A DNA stretch of 64,000 nucleotides. Source: Amycolatopsis sp. WAC 01376 (GTDB taxonomy: Bacteria > Actinomycetota > Actinomycetes > Mycobacteriales > Pseudonocardiaceae). The notes under the pieces are model-generated. The model ran no database searches. It was not told where the DNA came from and worked only from the letters and a program-made list of their open reading frames with translations. A program made the position numbers and the translations under genes. Positions within the stretch are counted from its first letter, which is position 1; every line of letters begins with the position of its first letter. The DNA is taken from the NCBI RefSeq assembly GCF_003947415.1, contig NZ_QHKL01000002.1:434001-498000 (forward strand), in the 5' to 3' direction. Positions 1 through 9,343 of this stretch are shown piece by piece.

Positions 1-1
1 C

Positions 2-352
2 CACGGTGTCGGGCTCCAGCCCGGCGAGGCGGAACTGGTGTTCAACCGCTTCTGGCGGGCCGACCCGTCCCGCAACCGCCGGACCGGCGGCACCGGGCTC
101 GGCCTCGCGATCAGCCAGGAGGACGCCCGGTTGCACGGCGGCCTGCTCGACGCGTGGGGCGAGACCGGCCACGGCGCCTGCTTCCGGCTCGTGCTGCCTC
201 GGCAGCAGGACACGCCGATGGGGGAGAGCCCGCTGGTCCTGCCACCGCCCGATCACCAGGGGACCGAGCCGCACGGGTCGTCGTCCGGACTGCTCGAGGT
301 CCGGCCCGCCCCCGACGCGATCCTCGCCGAGCCAGAGGAGGTGGGCCGGTGA
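2..352 (+). CDS. mtrB: MtrB sensor histidine kinase, C-terminal end (partial)
   Basis: This is the end of a membrane sensor kinase whose start lies before the window. The visible 116 residues carry the last part of the ATP-binding domain, with the G2 box [10 protein letters not shown] and the preceding [11 protein letters not shown] segment typical of MtrB. The partner is the response regulator MtrA, expected just upstream. MtrAB controls cell-wall and division genes in actinobacteria. The stop codon overlaps the GTG start of lpqB (GTGA), the usual mtrAB-lpqB operon arrangement. The last 50 residues or so, after the kinase domain, are a proline- and acid-rich tail. The identification rests on the ATPase motifs and on the gene order lpqB-comF-hpf-secA that follows. 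Confidence 0.9.
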   Translation, partial: HGVGLQPGEAELVFNRFWRADPSRNRRTGGTGLGLAISQEDARLHGGLLDAWGETGHGACFRLVLPRQQDTPMGESPLVLPPPDHQGTEPHGSSSGLLEVRPAPDAILAEPEEVGR

Positions 353-2079
353 AGCGGCTGCTGCCCCTGCTCGCGGCGTTCCTGCTGGTCGCGGGCTGCG
401 CGAACATCCCGCTCGAATCCCAGCCCGTCGCCGTCCCCGGGGAAAAGCCGGGGCAGGCACCGGCGGACGTCGCCGAACCGGTGGCCGGGATCGACCCGCT
501 GACCGTCACCCGCCAGTTCATCCGCAACTCCGCGACGCCGGGTACGGGGAACGCCGACGCGCGGGTCTACCTCGACGAAGAGGCCCGCCGCAACTGGAAG
601 CCGTCGCCGGGGCTGACGATCATCGACAACACCTTCGGCACCGTTTACGACACTTCGTCGCCCTCGGCGAACCCGGACGAACAGACGGTGAACGTCCGCG
701 GGTTCAAACTCGGCAACCTGAGCCCCGACAGCGCGTTCATCCCGGTGAAGGCCGAGTACTCGCAGCAGTTCAAGCTGCGGAAGCAGCCGAACGGCCAATG
801 GCGGATCGTGGACCCGCCGCAGGAACTCGCCGTCATCGACGAGGATTTCGCGACCAACTACTTCCGGGTGCCGATCAGCTTCTACTCGCAGGATTCCGGC
901 GCCTTCGTCCCCGACCTCCGGTACGTCGCGGCGAAACCGCAGGCCGGATTGCCCGGCCGGGTGATGGACCTGGTGCTGCAGGGACCGTCGGAAGGGTTGA
1001 AGGGCGCGGTCAAGGACCTCCTCGGCGACCAGGTCACCACCGAGTCCAACGTCCGCAGCACGGACGACGGGACCCTGGACATCAACCTGACCGGCGTCGG
1101 CGGGGCCAGCCTCGCGGACCGGAGCCTGATCGCCGCGCAGATCGTCCTCTCGTTGCAGACGGTGACGCTGAGCCGGATCCGGCTGCTCGCCGACGGCACC
1201 GCGCTGGTGCCCGAACACGAATACTGGCGCTCCAGCGAACTGCCCAACTACAACGTGGACATCGCGCCCAACTCGGAGCTGCTGGGACTGATGACCGTGA
1301 ACGGGCGGGTCCGGTCGCTCGGCGACGGGGCGCCGGTCGGCGGGCCCGCGGGCAACGGCGGGTACAAGGTCGTCAGCGCCGCGCAGTCCGTCGACGGCAA
1401 ACGGCTCGCGGTGGTCGAAGAACGCGAAGGCAGGCAGTGGCTGCGGGTCGGCGAACTGGGGCACGACCTCGGTTCGGTGGACCTGTTCGGCGGCAGCCTG
1501 AGCCGCCCCACCTGGCGGCCGGTCGCCCGCGGCGGCGGCGGGATTTCGGGCGAGGTCTGGACGGTCGTCGACCACAACACCGTCGCCAGGGTCACCCTGG
1601 CCGCAGACGGCCGCTGGGTGAAGGCCGGCGTCGACGCGACCATGCTCACCAGCCTCGGCCAGATCACCGAACTGCGGCTTTCGCGCGACGGCTCACGGCT
1701 GGCCGCGGTCGTCAACGGGCAGCTGGTGGTCGCCTCGATCGTGCGGACGGCGGATTCGGTGGCACTGCGGGCGCCGCGGAAACTGCAGGAACGCGACCTC
1801 AAGGACGTCGTCGACGTCGACTGGGCGACCCAGGACCACCTGATCGCCGCGACCTCGTCGAGCACCCTGCCGGTGGTCAAGGTGCCGCTGGACGGGCAGC
1901 GGATGGACACCTTCAGCGGCTCGAACCTGACCCCGCCGGTGCACGGCGTCACCGCGGCCCCGAGCAGGCAGAACCTGGTCGCGGACGCGGGTGGGCTGTG
2001 GGTCGCGTCCGAACTGGGCGAGGTGTGGCGGCCGCAGGCGCACACCGTCACCGACGCGGACCCGTTCTACCCGGGCTGA
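349..2079 (+). CDS. lpqB: MtrAB-associated lipoprotein LpqB
   Basis: A 576-residue extracytoplasmic lipoprotein. The N-terminus is a short basic and hydrophobic signal ending in the lipobox LVAGC, with the modified cysteine at residue 17. The middle part, roughly residues 200 to 330, matches the GerMN-type region and the C-terminal half the LpqB beta-propeller-like domain. LpqB is known to interact with MtrB and modulate MtrAB signalling. The GTG start at 349 was chosen because it overlaps the mtrB stop and places the signal sequence at the N-terminus; longer readings would extend into mtrB. Length and neighbours fit the family. Two strong hairpins follow it at 2090-2296. Confidence 0.95.
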   Translation: MKRLLPLLAAFLLVAGCANIPLESQPVAVPGEKPGQAPADVAEPVAGIDPLTVTRQFIRNSATPGTGNADARVYLDEEARRNWKPSPGLTIIDNTFGTVYDTSSPSANPDEQTVNVRGFKLGNLSPDSAFIPVKAEYSQQFKLRKQPNGQWRIVDPPQELAVIDEDFATNYFRVPISFYSQDSGAFVPDLRYVAAKPQAGLPGRVMDLVLQGPSEGLKGAVKDLLGDQVTTESNVRSTDDGTLDINLTGVGGASLADRSLIAAQIVLSLQTVTLSRIRLLADGTALVPEHEYWRSSELPNYNVDIAPNSELLGLMTVNGRVRSLGDGAPVGGPAGNGGYKVVSAAQSVDGKRLAVVEEREGRQWLRVGELGHDLGSVDLFGGSLSRPTWRPVARGGGGISGEVWTVVDHNTVARVTLAADGRWVKAGVDATMLTSLGQITELRLSRDGSRLAAVVNGQLVVASIVRTADSVALRAPRKLQERDLKDVVDVDWATQDHLIAATSSSTLPVVKVPLDGQRMDTFSGSNLTPPVHGVTAAPSRQNLVADAGGLWVASELGEVWRPQAHTVTDADPFYPG

Positions 2080-2089
2080 GCGTTCTTCT

Positions 2090-2148
2090 AAGTACATGAA
2101 GGCCCCCTTCCTTGCGTCAGGCGCAAGGAAGGGGGCCTTCATGTACTT
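2090..2148. terminator. Long hairpin after lpqB (GAAGGCCCCCTT family)
   Basis: A perfect inverted repeat: arms 2090-2115 and 2123-2148 are 26 bases each with a 7-base loop. The core ATGAAGGCCCCCTTCC recurs in many gaps of this window. It lies 11 bases after lpqB and probably ends its transcript, although no T-tract follows. Confidence 0.7.
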
Positions 2149-2241
2149 GGCGCCGTCTTCGCGGCGGCGCTGATGGGGGAGCAAGGGACCTTTAGTATCG
2201 CTAGCTTTCCTAGCGGCGCTAGCGAAATCTGGGCTCCGGAA

Positions 2242-2296
2242 GTCCGTGAAGGCCTCCTTGAGGGACCCAGAGTCCCTCAAGGAGGCCTTCACGGAC
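2242..2296. terminator. Second hairpin after lpqB
   Basis: Perfect 25-base arms, 2242-2266 and 2272-2296, with a 5-base loop. The outer part GTGAAGGCCTCCTT is a variant of the hairpin at 2090. A smaller inverted repeat (CGCTAGC at 2199-2205, GCTAGCG at 2218-2224) and a short GGGACCTTT fragment lie between the two. Bases 2297-2527 before comF show no further feature that I recognise. Confidence 0.6.
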
Positions 2297-2527
2297 CGCG
2301 CCCCAGGGTGAGCTAGGACGGTCAGGAGAGGCGAAGGTGTGCAGCGACGCGAAGGCGCGTAGCGCGCGAAGGCGTCAGAGGCGGCGAAGGTGTGTCTCCG
2401 CAACGCGCACGGCCTTCTCCGGAACTGCTGTCATGACTGGCCCCTTCAGGCCCGAAAGTGTCCAAACAGGACCTGTCACGACATAACGGACCCCGGAACT
2501 GTCGGAGCCCCGGCCGACACTCGCCCC

Positions 2528-3166
2528 ATGTCCAAAATCCTCGATCTCCTCATCCCCGCCCGCTGCGCGTCCTGCGGAGTGCCGGGCGCGCCCTGTTGTG
2601 CGACCTGTCAGACCGTCTGGGGTTCGCTCAGCGAGATCACCCGAGGCCCGACGGCCGGTCTCGTCCCCGTCTACGCCCTGGCTCGGTACGCCGACGAAGC
2701 CCGTCGCCTGATCCTCGCCTACAAAGAACACGGCCGCCGCGACCTCGCGCCGTCCCTCGGGCGGGCGGTCGCCGATGCCCTGGAGCAGCTGCCAGGCGAG
2801 CCGCGAGGCCCTTGTCTCGTCCCTGTCCCGTCGAGACGGCACGCGTCGCGTGTCCGAGGTGGACCGCACGTCCAGCGTGTCGCCGAAGAATGCGCGAAAG
2901 TGCATGCGAGCGAAGGAAAATCGGCGACGGTGGCGCCGGTCCTCAAGCTCGGCGCCGGGGTCCGCGACGCCGTCGGGCTCACCCGTGCCGAGCGGGCGGC
3001 GAACCTCGACGGTCGCGTTCGCCTCCTTCGCGGGGACTGTCCGAAGAGAGTCGTACTTCTTGACGACGTGATCACAACCGGAGCGACCGTCGCCGCTTGT
3101 GCACGCCTTTTGGGGGTAAACGGAATTCACGTTTCCGCGGTGATCGCACTGGCCGCCACCGGGTGA
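2528..3166 (+). CDS. ComF-family phosphoribosyltransferase-like protein
   Basis: A 212-residue protein. The N-terminus carries a zinc-ribbon with two cysteine pairs, C13-x2-C16 and C24-x2-C27. The C-terminal half is a type I phosphoribosyltransferase fold with the PRPP-binding loop VVLLDDVITTGAT near residue 180. ComF proteins are linked to DNA uptake in competent bacteria, but the substrate in actinobacteria is unknown. The ATG at 2528 places the zinc-ribbon at the start as in the family. It sits at the conserved position between lpqB and hpf. I cannot tell whether it has any role in DNA uptake here. Confidence 0.9.
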   Translation: MSKILDLLIPARCASCGVPGAPCCATCQTVWGSLSEITRGPTAGLVPVYALARYADEARRLILAYKEHGRRDLAPSLGRAVADALEQLPGEPRGPCLVPVPSRRHASRVRGGPHVQRVAEECAKVHASEGKSATVAPVLKLGAGVRDAVGLTRAERAANLDGRVRLLRGDCPKRVVLLDDVITTGATVAACARLLGVNGIHVSAVIALAATG

Positions 3167-3709
3167 TCGGGGCGTCACCTACAAGAGTGATGAATGATCG
3201 GGAACGCGAATGGGTACATGGGCGTTGACGAGATATGAGGGACCTTCCGGGGAACACTCCAACGGCCCGCCACTCCACCGGGGTGGCGGCGGTTTCCCCC
3301 GAGAGCGTCACCCTCGGCTTTTTCCTGTCCGAAGGCTTGCGCCGTCCGCGTGAAAACAAATCACGGGGACGACGCCCGACAGGCCGGATTGTCCCGCTGG
3401 TCGCACCCTTGTCGTCGCATGCGGTGACGAGGTCTCACGTCCTGATATCCCCCGGCTCGGGGGCTGTTGCTCGCGGCGTGTTAGAGCTAACGTGCAGCGC
3501 TATCAGCAATCCCGGCAGGCAGGGAGGTGACCAGCCCATGTCCCTGGCGCCGGAGCCGCGCTGAGTCCGCGCTCGGACATCCGACACGAGACGTCGTGAC
3601 CGTATGCCGAGTTCCCTCATCGCCCGCGATCCGGGCTTCGTCCCCGCATTACCGGCGCCCTAGTGAACACATCTACAGCTCGCAGTCATTTCAGCGAGGG
3701 AGGTCGTGT
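3167..3709. other. 543-bp gap between comF and hpf, probable hpf control region
   Basis: No gene is seen here. It holds a match to the SigR promoter consensus (3202-3227, listed separately), a weak inverted repeat GTTAG-AG-CTAAC at 3480-3491, and the hpf ribosome binding site GAGGGAGG at 3696-3703. The long distance to hpf suggests a long leader or more than one promoter. Confidence 0.5.
3202..3227 (+). promoter_or_regulatory. Candidate SigR/SigH-type promoter upstream of hpf
   Basis: The -35 element GGAAC (3202-3206, in GGGAAC) is followed by exactly 18 bases and the -10 element GTT (3225-3227). This fits the known SigR/SigH consensus GGAAY-N18-GTT. It points towards hpf, about 480 bases upstream of the start codon. 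Inferred from consensus only. Confidence 0.5.
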
Positions 3710-4399
3710 ATGGACATCGTCGTTAAGGGCCGCAACGTGGAGGTGCCCGACCACTATCGGGCACTTGTCAGCGAAAAGCTGGCCCGGCTAGAGCGCTACG
3801 ACAAGAAGGTCATCCGTTACGACGTGGAGCTCTTCCACGAGCCCAATCGCCGGCAGTCGAAGAACTGCCAGCGCGTCGAAATCACCGGGAAGGGCCGAGG
3901 CCCCGCCGTACGCGCCGAGGCGTGTGCCGGCGACTTCTACGCAGCGCTGGATTCCGCACTGAACAAGCTCGAAAACAGGTTGCGGAAGACACACGACCGC
4001 CGGCGCGTGCACTACGGCCGCAGCCGCCCGGAATCCGTCGCCGAGGCGACCTCGATGGCGGCCGCCGGTGGTATGACCACCGACACCCGGCATCTTGCGG
4101 GAACCGCTGTACTCGAAGCGCCCGAGGCCGAACCCCTGGCCAACGGTTTCGCTGTCGAGAGCGGTGAAGAGTTCGAGATGCCCCAGCAGCGCTGGGATGA
4201 CGGGGTGACCGAACACCAGCCCGGTCGCATCGTCCGCGAGAAGAAACACGACGCGGAGCCCATGACGGTCGACCAGGCTCTCTATGAGATGGAACTGGTC
4301 GGTCACGACTTCTATCTGTTCAACGACTCCGACGCCGGGTGCCCGAGCGTCGTCTATCGGAGGCGAGGCTTCGACTACGGCGTCATCCGGCTGAGTTAG
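3710..4399 (+). CDS. hpf: Long-form ribosome hibernation-promoting factor
   Basis: A 229-residue long HPF. The N-terminal S30AE/YfiA domain covers roughly residues 1 to 105 and begins MDIVVKGRNVEVPDHYR. A variable acidic linker follows. The C-terminal dimerisation domain, about residues 175 to 229, contains the conserved HDFYLFNDSDAG and VVYRRRGFDYGVIRL segments. Long HPFs bind the 30S subunit and join two ribosomes into inactive 100S dimers in slow growth or stress. The ATG at 3710 has a strong GAGGGAGG site 6 bases upstream. The position between comF and secA is conserved in actinobacteria. A SigR-type promoter match lies in its upstream gap. Confidence 0.95.
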   Translation: MDIVVKGRNVEVPDHYRALVSEKLARLERYDKKVIRYDVELFHEPNRRQSKNCQRVEITGKGRGPAVRAEACAGDFYAALDSALNKLENRLRKTHDRRRVHYGRSRPESVAEATSMAAAGGMTTDTRHLAGTAVLEAPEAEPLANGFAVESGEEFEMPQQRWDDGVTEHQPGRIVREKKHDAEPMTVDQALYEMELVGHDFYLFNDSDAGCPSVVYRRRGFDYGVIRLS

Positions 4400-4416
4400 C
4401 CGGCCCCTACGTCCAT

Positions 4417-4453
4417 GACGGCGGCCCGCACGCGTCCCGTGCGGGCCGCCGTC
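4417..4453. terminator. Terminator hairpin after hpf
   Basis: Perfect 16-base GC-rich arms, 4417-4432 and 4438-4453, with a 5-base loop, 18 bases after the hpf stop. It likely separates hpf from secA. Confidence 0.8.
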
Positions 4454-4514
4454 GTGTCCGGATCAGGCGGGATACGCCCCCGCTCGGTCAGGTACCGACC
4501 GACGGTGCGTGCGC

Positions 4515-4538
4515 GAACACCGGGGTGTTCCCTACGAT
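4515..4538 (+). promoter_or_regulatory. Palindrome and -10-like box upstream of secA
   Basis: The palindrome GAACACC-GG-GGTGTTC (4515-4530) sits directly before a TACGAT -10-like hexamer (4533-4538), about 100 bases ahead of the secA start. The placement suggests an operator overlapping the secA promoter. No clear -35 box is seen, and the binding protein is unknown. Confidence 0.35.
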
Positions 4539-4634
4539 GGGGGCGGACGGTGGTGCGTTACCCGGCACCACCGCGTACGAGATTGCCCGGGACCGGCTCG
4601 GGTGCGATCACAATCAGCTAGTGAGGTCGACCGG

Positions 4635-7466
4635 ATGGTGCTGAACCGCCTGCTCCGCGCGGGCGAGGGCAAAATGGTGAAGCGGCTGCGACACATCGCC
4701 GATCACATCAACACCCTCGAAGACGACGTCAAGGAACTTTCGGACACCGCGTTGCGGGCCAAGACCGACGAGTTCCGTAAACGGCACGCGGACGGCGAGT
4801 CCCTCGACGACCTCCTGCCGGAGGCCTTCGCGGTGGCGAGGGAGGCGGCCTGGCGCGTGCTCGGCCAGCGGCCCTACGACGTCCAGCTGATGGGCGGCGC
4901 CGCGCTGCACCTCGGCCAGGTCTCCGAGATGAAGACCGGTGAGGGCAAGACGCTGACCCAGGTGCTTCCCGCGTACCTGAACGGGCTGTCCGGCAAAGGC
5001 GTGCACGTCATCACGGTGAACGACTACCTCGCCAAACGTGACGCCGAGTGGATGGGCCGGATCCACCGCTTCCTCGGCCTCGAGGTCGGGATCATCCTGG
5101 CCGACCAGACGCCCGCGGTCCGCCGCGAGCAGTACGCCGCCGACATCACGCACGGTACGAACAACGAGTTCGGCTTCGACTACCTCCGCGACAACATGGC
5201 GTGGAGCCTCGAAGACTGCGTGCAGCGCGGCCACAACTTCGCGATCGTCGACGAGGTGGACTCCATCCTCATCGACGAGGCCAGGACGCCGCTGATCATC
5301 TCCGGCCCGGCCGACCAGTCCTCGCGCTGGTACGTCGAGTTCGCCCGGATGACCCCGCTGATGAAGCCGGACATCCACTACGAGGTGGACATCCGCAAGC
5401 GCACCGTCGGTGTCACCGAGAAGGGTGTCGCGTTCGTCGAGGACCAGCTCGGCATCGAAAACCTCTACGAGGCCGCGAACACGCCGCTGGTCGGCTACCT
5501 GAACAACGCGCTGAAGGTCAAGGAGCTCTACAAGCGCGACAAGGACTACATCGTCCGTGACGGCGAAGTCCTCATCGTCGACGAGTTCACCGGCCGCATC
5601 CTGCACGGCCGCCGCTACAACGAGGGCATGCACCAGGCGATCGAGGCCAAGGAAGGCGTCGAGATCAAGGCCGAGAACCAGACGCTCGCCACGATCACGC
5701 TGCAGAACTACTTCCGGCTCTACGACAAGCTGTCGGGCATGACCGGTACCGCCGAGACCGAGGCGGCCGAGTTCCACCAGACCTACAAGCTGGGTGTGGT
5801 GCCGATCCCGACCAACAAGCCGATGGTCCGCGCCGACCAGGCCGACCTGATCTACAAGACCGAGCAGTCCAAGTTCGAGGCCGTCGCCGAGGACATCGCC
5901 GAGCGGCACGAGAAGGGCCAGCCGGTACTGGTCGGCACCACGAGTGTCGAGAAGTCCGAGCACCTGTCGAAGCTGCTGCTCAAGCTGGGTGTCCCGCACG
6001 AGGTCCTCAACGCCAAGCACCACGACCGGGAGGCGCTGATCGTCGCCCGCGCGGGGCGCAAGGGCGCGGTCACCGTCGCCACCAACATGGCGGGCCGCGG
6101 TACCGACATCGTGCTCGGCGGCAACCCGGACATCATCGCCGACGAGGTGCTGCGCGCCCGCGGTCTCGACCCGGTGGAGCACTCCGAGGAGTACGAGGCC
6201 GCCTGGCCGAAGGTGCTCGAAGAGATCCAGGCGGAGACCAAGGCCGAGGCCGAGGAGGTCCGCGAGGCAGGCGGCCTGTACGTGCTCGGCACCGAGCGGC
6301 ACGAGTCCCGCCGCATCGACAACCAGCTCCGCGGTCGTTCAGGCCGTCAGGGCGACCCGGGCGAGTCCCGGTTCTACCTGTCGCTCGGTGACGAGCTCAT
6401 GCGCCGCTTCAACGCGACGATGGTCGAGCGGGTCATGACCACCATGCGGCTGCCGGACGACGTGCCGATCGAGCACAAGATGGTCTCCAAGGCGATCAAG
6501 AGCGCGCAGACGCAGGTCGAGCAGCAGAACATGGAGATCCGCAAGAACGTCCTCAAGTACGACGAGGTCATGAACGAGCAGCGCAAGGTGATCTACGCCG
6601 AGCGCCTGCGCGTCCTCGAGGGCGAGGATCTTCGCGAGCAGATCGAGCACATGCTGGTCGACGTCATCAACGCGTACGTCACCGAAGAGACCTCTTCGGG
6701 CTACGCCGAGGACTGGGACCACGAGAAGCTGTGGACGGCGCTCAAGACGCTGTACCCGGTCAAGGTCACCTGGGAAGAGCTCACCGAGGACGACGACCTC
6801 GACGCAGACAGTCTGCGTCAGGCGCTGCTCGAAGACGCCCACCGCGCGTACGACGAGCGTGAGGCCGAGATCGACGCCAAGGTCGGCGAAGGCGCGATGC
6901 GCAGCCTGGAACGTCAGGTGATGCTCACCGTGCTCGACCGCAAGTGGCGTGAGCACCTCTACGAGATGGACTATCTCAAGGAGGGCATCGGCATGCGGGC
7001 CCTCGCCCAGCGCGACCCGGTCATCGAGTACCAGCGCGAGGGCTACGACATGTTCCGCGCGATGCTGGAGTCGCTGAAGGAGGAGGCCGTCGGCTTCCTG
7101 TTCAACCTCCAGGTCGAGCAGGCCGAACCCGCCACGCCGTCGCCGGAGTCCGCGTCCGCGCTGCCCGCCGGTGTCGGCTCCGGGAACGGCCAGGCCGCCA
7201 ACGGCGACGGACGGCACGCCCGTCCGACGCCGCCGCAGGGTCCGGCGACCGACACCGAATCCGTGCCGTCCGCCCTGCGGGGCAAGGGACTCGGCGGCGG
7301 TTCGCAGTCCGGGCTGACCATGTCGGGCCCGTCCGAGGACGGCGGCGTCGAGTCGCATTCGGACGGTGGCGCGAGCGACGGCGGTGACCAGAGCGGAACC
7401 CGCCGGGAGCGTCGTGCCGCGCAGCGCGCCTCCCAGAAAAAGGGCAAGAAGGGCCCGCGCCGCTAA
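4635..7466 (+). CDS. secA: Preprotein translocase ATPase SecA
   Basis: A 943-residue motor ATPase that pushes unfolded preproteins through SecYEG. Walker A is MKTGEGKT near residue 100, the DEAD-type Walker B lies in [13 protein letters not shown], and helicase motif VI-type sequence appears around [17 protein letters not shown]. The preprotein-binding segment ([11 protein letters not shown] region) and the helical scaffold and wing domains follow. The C-terminal 80 residues are low-complexity, Gly/Ser/Gln-rich and then very basic, ending KKGKKGPRR. They lack the zinc-binding cysteines of E. coli SecA, as is usual for actinobacterial SecA1. The ATG at 4635 starts the conserved [12 protein letters not shown] sequence; the longer reading from 4509 would add about 40 residues of non-conserved sequence. 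Confidence 0.97.
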   Translation: MVLNRLLRAGEGKMVKRLRHIADHINTLEDDVKELSDTALRAKTDEFRKRHADGESLDDLLPEAFAVAREAAWRVLGQRPYDVQLMGGAALHLGQVSEMKTGEGKTLTQVLPAYLNGLSGKGVHVITVNDYLAKRDAEWMGRIHRFLGLEVGIILADQTPAVRREQYAADITHGTNNEFGFDYLRDNMAWSLEDCVQRGHNFAIVDEVDSILIDEARTPLIISGPADQSSRWYVEFARMTPLMKPDIHYEVDIRKRTVGVTEKGVAFVEDQLGIENLYEAANTPLVGYLNNALKVKELYKRDKDYIVRDGEVLIVDEFTGRILHGRRYNEGMHQAIEAKEGVEIKAENQTLATITLQNYFRLYDKLSGMTGTAETEAAEFHQTYKLGVVPIPTNKPMVRADQADLIYKTEQSKFEAVAEDIAERHEKGQPVLVGTTSVEKSEHLSKLLLKLGVPHEVLNAKHHDREALIVARAGRKGAVTVATNMAGRGTDIVLGGNPDIIADEVLRARGLDPVEHSEEYEAAWPKVLEEIQAETKAEAEEVREAGGLYVLGTERHESRRIDNQLRGRSGRQGDPGESRFYLSLGDELMRRFNATMVERVMTTMRLPDDVPIEHKMVSKAIKSAQTQVEQQNMEIRKNVLKYDEVMNEQRKVIYAERLRVLEGEDLREQIEHMLVDVINAYVTEETSSGYAEDWDHEKLWTALKTLYPVKVTWEELTEDDDLDADSLRQALLEDAHRAYDEREAEIDAKVGEGAMRSLERQVMLTVLDRKWREHLYEMDYLKEGIGMRALAQRDPVIEYQREGYDMFRAMLESLKEEAVGFLFNLQVEQAEPATPSPESASALPAGVGSGNGQAANGDGRHARPTPPQGPATDTESVPSALRGKGLGGGSQSGLTMSGPSEDGGVESHSDGGASDGGDQSGTRRERRAAQRASQKKGKKGPRR

Positions 7467-7477
7467 AGCACCCCAAA

Positions 7478-7533
7478 GCGCGTGAAGGCCCCCTTCCCCT
7501 CGGCTCAACCGGGGGAAGGGGGCCTTCACGCGC
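7478..7533. terminator. Bidirectional terminator between secA and the Rv3235-family gene
   Basis: Perfect 22-base arms, 7478-7499 and 7512-7533, of the GTGAAGGCCCCCTTCC type. It lies between two convergent genes and ends two bases before the stop codon of the minus-strand gene. Confidence 0.8.
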
Positions 7534-7534
7534 A

Positions 7535-8038
7535 TCAGGCCGCGAGCGCGGAGACCCGGCGCGGCGGCTTCAGCAGGTGGAAGCGGGTGCACACCCAGCC
7601 CGACGGAGTCCGCTCGAAGCGGGCGGCCAAGGCGAGGCAGCGGTCGTTCTGTTCGACGGTCGCGCAGGCCTCGATGACGCCGTCCGCGGGATGGCACAGG
7701 TGGATCGACTTCGGCCGGTAGCCGCCCGGCGGACGGCGCCGGCCTCGGTCGAGCAGCGCGCTGTGGAGCGCCGGGTCGAGGATCGGCCGCACCTGGACCG
7801 CCGGACGGCGTCCGTCGCAGGCTTCGAGGATGGTGGTCAGCAGCCTGCCGACCTGCCGCCGGTCCGGGGTGTCGGGCCGTGGCTCCGGTACCTCCACGAT
7901 CTTTTCGCCGGACAGCGGCAGATCGAGCACGAGCTGGTTGTCCGGCGCCGCCACCCGGTGCACCGCCCTGCCCGGCCTGCCGGCGAGCCGGTACGGCGGT
8001 TCGAACGGCTCGAGCGGTCTCAGTACGTACGAACCCAT
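7535..8038 (-). CDS. Rv3235-family (DUF6459) protein
   Basis: A 167-residue protein of unknown function. It resembles the small Ala/Arg/Pro-rich Rv3235 family that sits near secA in mycobacteria. The C-terminal 70 residues are the conserved part (SIHLCHPADGVIEACATVEQ and a final WVCTRFHLL strand). The N-terminal third is proline-rich. There are no catalytic motifs or membrane segments that I recognise. The ATG at 8038 was chosen because GGAGGGGGA lies 7 to 8 bases upstream; an upstream reading would add about 49 unconserved residues. The gene converges on secA, and the shared hairpin lies between them. Confidence 0.8.
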   Translation of the reverse strand: MGSYVLRPLEPFEPPYRLAGRPGRAVHRVAAPDNQLVLDLPLSGEKIVEVPEPRPDTPDRRQVGRLLTTILEACDGRRPAVQVRPILDPALHSALLDRGRRRPPGGYRPKSIHLCHPADGVIEACATVEQNDRCLALAARFERTPSGWVCTRFHLLKPPRRVSALAA

Positions 8039-8165
8039 CAGACAGTCCCCCTCCGCGGCCCCCTCGGCCACGCCCAGCAAGTAAGGGACCGGTGGCGGGC
8101 CGACCGGCGACAGGGACCGCCCGAGAGGATGAACCGTGCGGTGATCGCTTGTGTACGGTGGGCCG

Positions 8166-8555
8166 GTGCTGAAAGGGCTGGTCATCGACTACGTCGGGGT
8201 GCTCACGGACGACGGCGCGGACGAGCTGTACGCCTATCTGCGGGCGGCCAGGGGACGCGGTATCAAAACGGCCTTGCTGTCGAACGCTCCCGGCGCGTCG
8301 GACGAGGCCAAGCGGTCGCTCGCCCCGTTCTTCGACGCGCTCGTCTTCTCCGGCGAGGTCGGCGTGGCCAAACCCGAACGCGAGGTCTACCTGCTCACCG
8401 CGGGGCTGCTCGACCTGCCCGCCGACCGGTGCGTGTTCGTCGACGACGCGGCGCACAACGTCCGCGCCGCGGTGTCGGCCGGGATGGCGGGAGTGCACCA
8501 CACGTCGGTCGAGGAGACGCTGACCGAGCTCAGCGCTTTGTTCCCGAAGCCGTAG
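8166..8555 (+). CDS. Small HAD-IA family hydrolase
   Basis: A protein of about 129 residues with the HAD phosphatase fold but without a separate cap domain. Motif I is VIDYVGVL, with the nucleophile Asp but Val in place of the usual second Asp, as in the DYGGVL subgroup. Motif II is the Ser in ALLSNAPG, motif III the Lys in GVAKPE, and motif IV the acidic pair in VFVDDAAHN. The substrate is unknown. The GTG at 8166 gives the typical MLKGLVIDY start; GTG at 8151 would add five residues. The 3' end overlaps the convergent methyltransferase gene by 26 bases, so the two transcripts are partly antisense. Confidence 0.85.
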   Translation: MLKGLVIDYVGVLTDDGADELYAYLRAARGRGIKTALLSNAPGASDEAKRSLAPFFDALVFSGEVGVAKPEREVYLLTAGLLDLPADRCVFVDDAAHNVRAAVSAGMAGVHHTSVEETLTELSALFPKP

Positions 8556-9309
8556 CCCGGCGCACCAGCTCGAAGGACAGCACCGCGGCGGCGGCCGAGA
8601 CGTTGAGCGACTCGACCTCGCCGGGCATCGGGATCGACACCCATTCGGTCACCAGTTCGCCGACCTCGGCGCCGACGCCGTTCGTCTCCCCGCCCAGTAC
8701 GAAGGCCGCGCGCTGCGGCAGCTCGACGTCGAACACCGAACTGTGTGCCGAAGCGCCCAGCGCGTAGATGCCGTACCCCGCTTCGGTGAGCATTTCGGCC
8801 GCTTCGCGCGCGCTGCCGCACCGCAGCACCGGCGCGCGGAACGCGACCCCGGCCGAAGCCTTGACCACCATCGGGTCGAGGGCGGCGACCCCACGCCGCG
8901 GCACCACGACACCTTCCAGCCCGGCGGCGGTCGCCGTGCGCAGGATCATCCCGACGTTCGCCGGGGTGGTGATGCCGTCGAGCAGCAGCACCCGCGACGG
9001 CGGCCTGCCGTCGGAAAGGGCCGCGTGCAGCGACCGCATTCGCGGGGCGACGACGTCGGCCAGCACCCCTTGGTCCTGTTTGCCGTTGCCGGCCAGCACC
9101 TTCACGCGGTGCGCGCTCGCCCGCTGCACCGGCACCCCCGCGGCCTTGGCGGCACGCTCGATCTCGGCGGCGTTCGGCCCGCGCACGGTGTCGGCGAGAA
9201 TCACCTTGTCCACCTCGAGCGTCGCGTCGTCCAACGCCTCGAGCACCGGTTTGCGCCCGTACACCGTCAGGAACCGGTCCTTCGGCGAGATCACCGACTC
9301 ATCACCCAC
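8530..9309 (-). CDS. TrmH/SpoU-family RNA 2'-O-methyltransferase
   Basis: A 259-residue SPOUT methyltransferase. An N-terminal substrate-binding domain (VYGRKPVLEAL) precedes the trefoil-knot catalytic domain. The three SpoU motifs are visible: TTPANVGMILRTA, FVLGGETNGVG and IPMPGEVESLNVSAAAAV, the last forming the SAM pocket. It probably methylates a ribose in 23S rRNA; the exact position cannot be told from sequence. The GTG at 9309 avoids a long unconserved extension reaching into the divergent acyltransferase gene, whose start is only 34 bases away. A shared compact promoter between the two is likely. Confidence 0.9.
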   Translation of the reverse strand: MGDESVISPKDRFLTVYGRKPVLEALDDATLEVDKVILADTVRGPNAAEIERAAKAAGVPVQRASAHRVKVLAGNGKQDQGVLADVVAPRMRSLHAALSDGRPPSRVLLLDGITTPANVGMILRTATAAGLEGVVVPRRGVAALDPMVVKASAGVAFRAPVLRCGSAREAAEMLTEAGYGIYALGASAHSSVFDVELPQRAAFVLGGETNGVGAEVGELVTEWVSIPMPGEVESLNVSAAAAVLSFELVRRATASGTKR

Positions 9310-9343
9310 ACCGGCGAGTGTCCCACTATGTAAGGATCGGCCC

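Noticed and set aside
4515..4530. LexA (SOS) box before secA
   Set aside because: The spacing between GAAC and GTTC is 8 bases; the actinobacterial SOS box has 4.
4614..6302. Long frame opposite secA
   Set aside because: Shadow frame with Leu/Val/Asp-rich low-complexity translation and no motif.
8151..8165. Earlier GTG start for the HAD gene
   Set aside because: It adds five residues that are not typical of the family start and has no better ribosome site.
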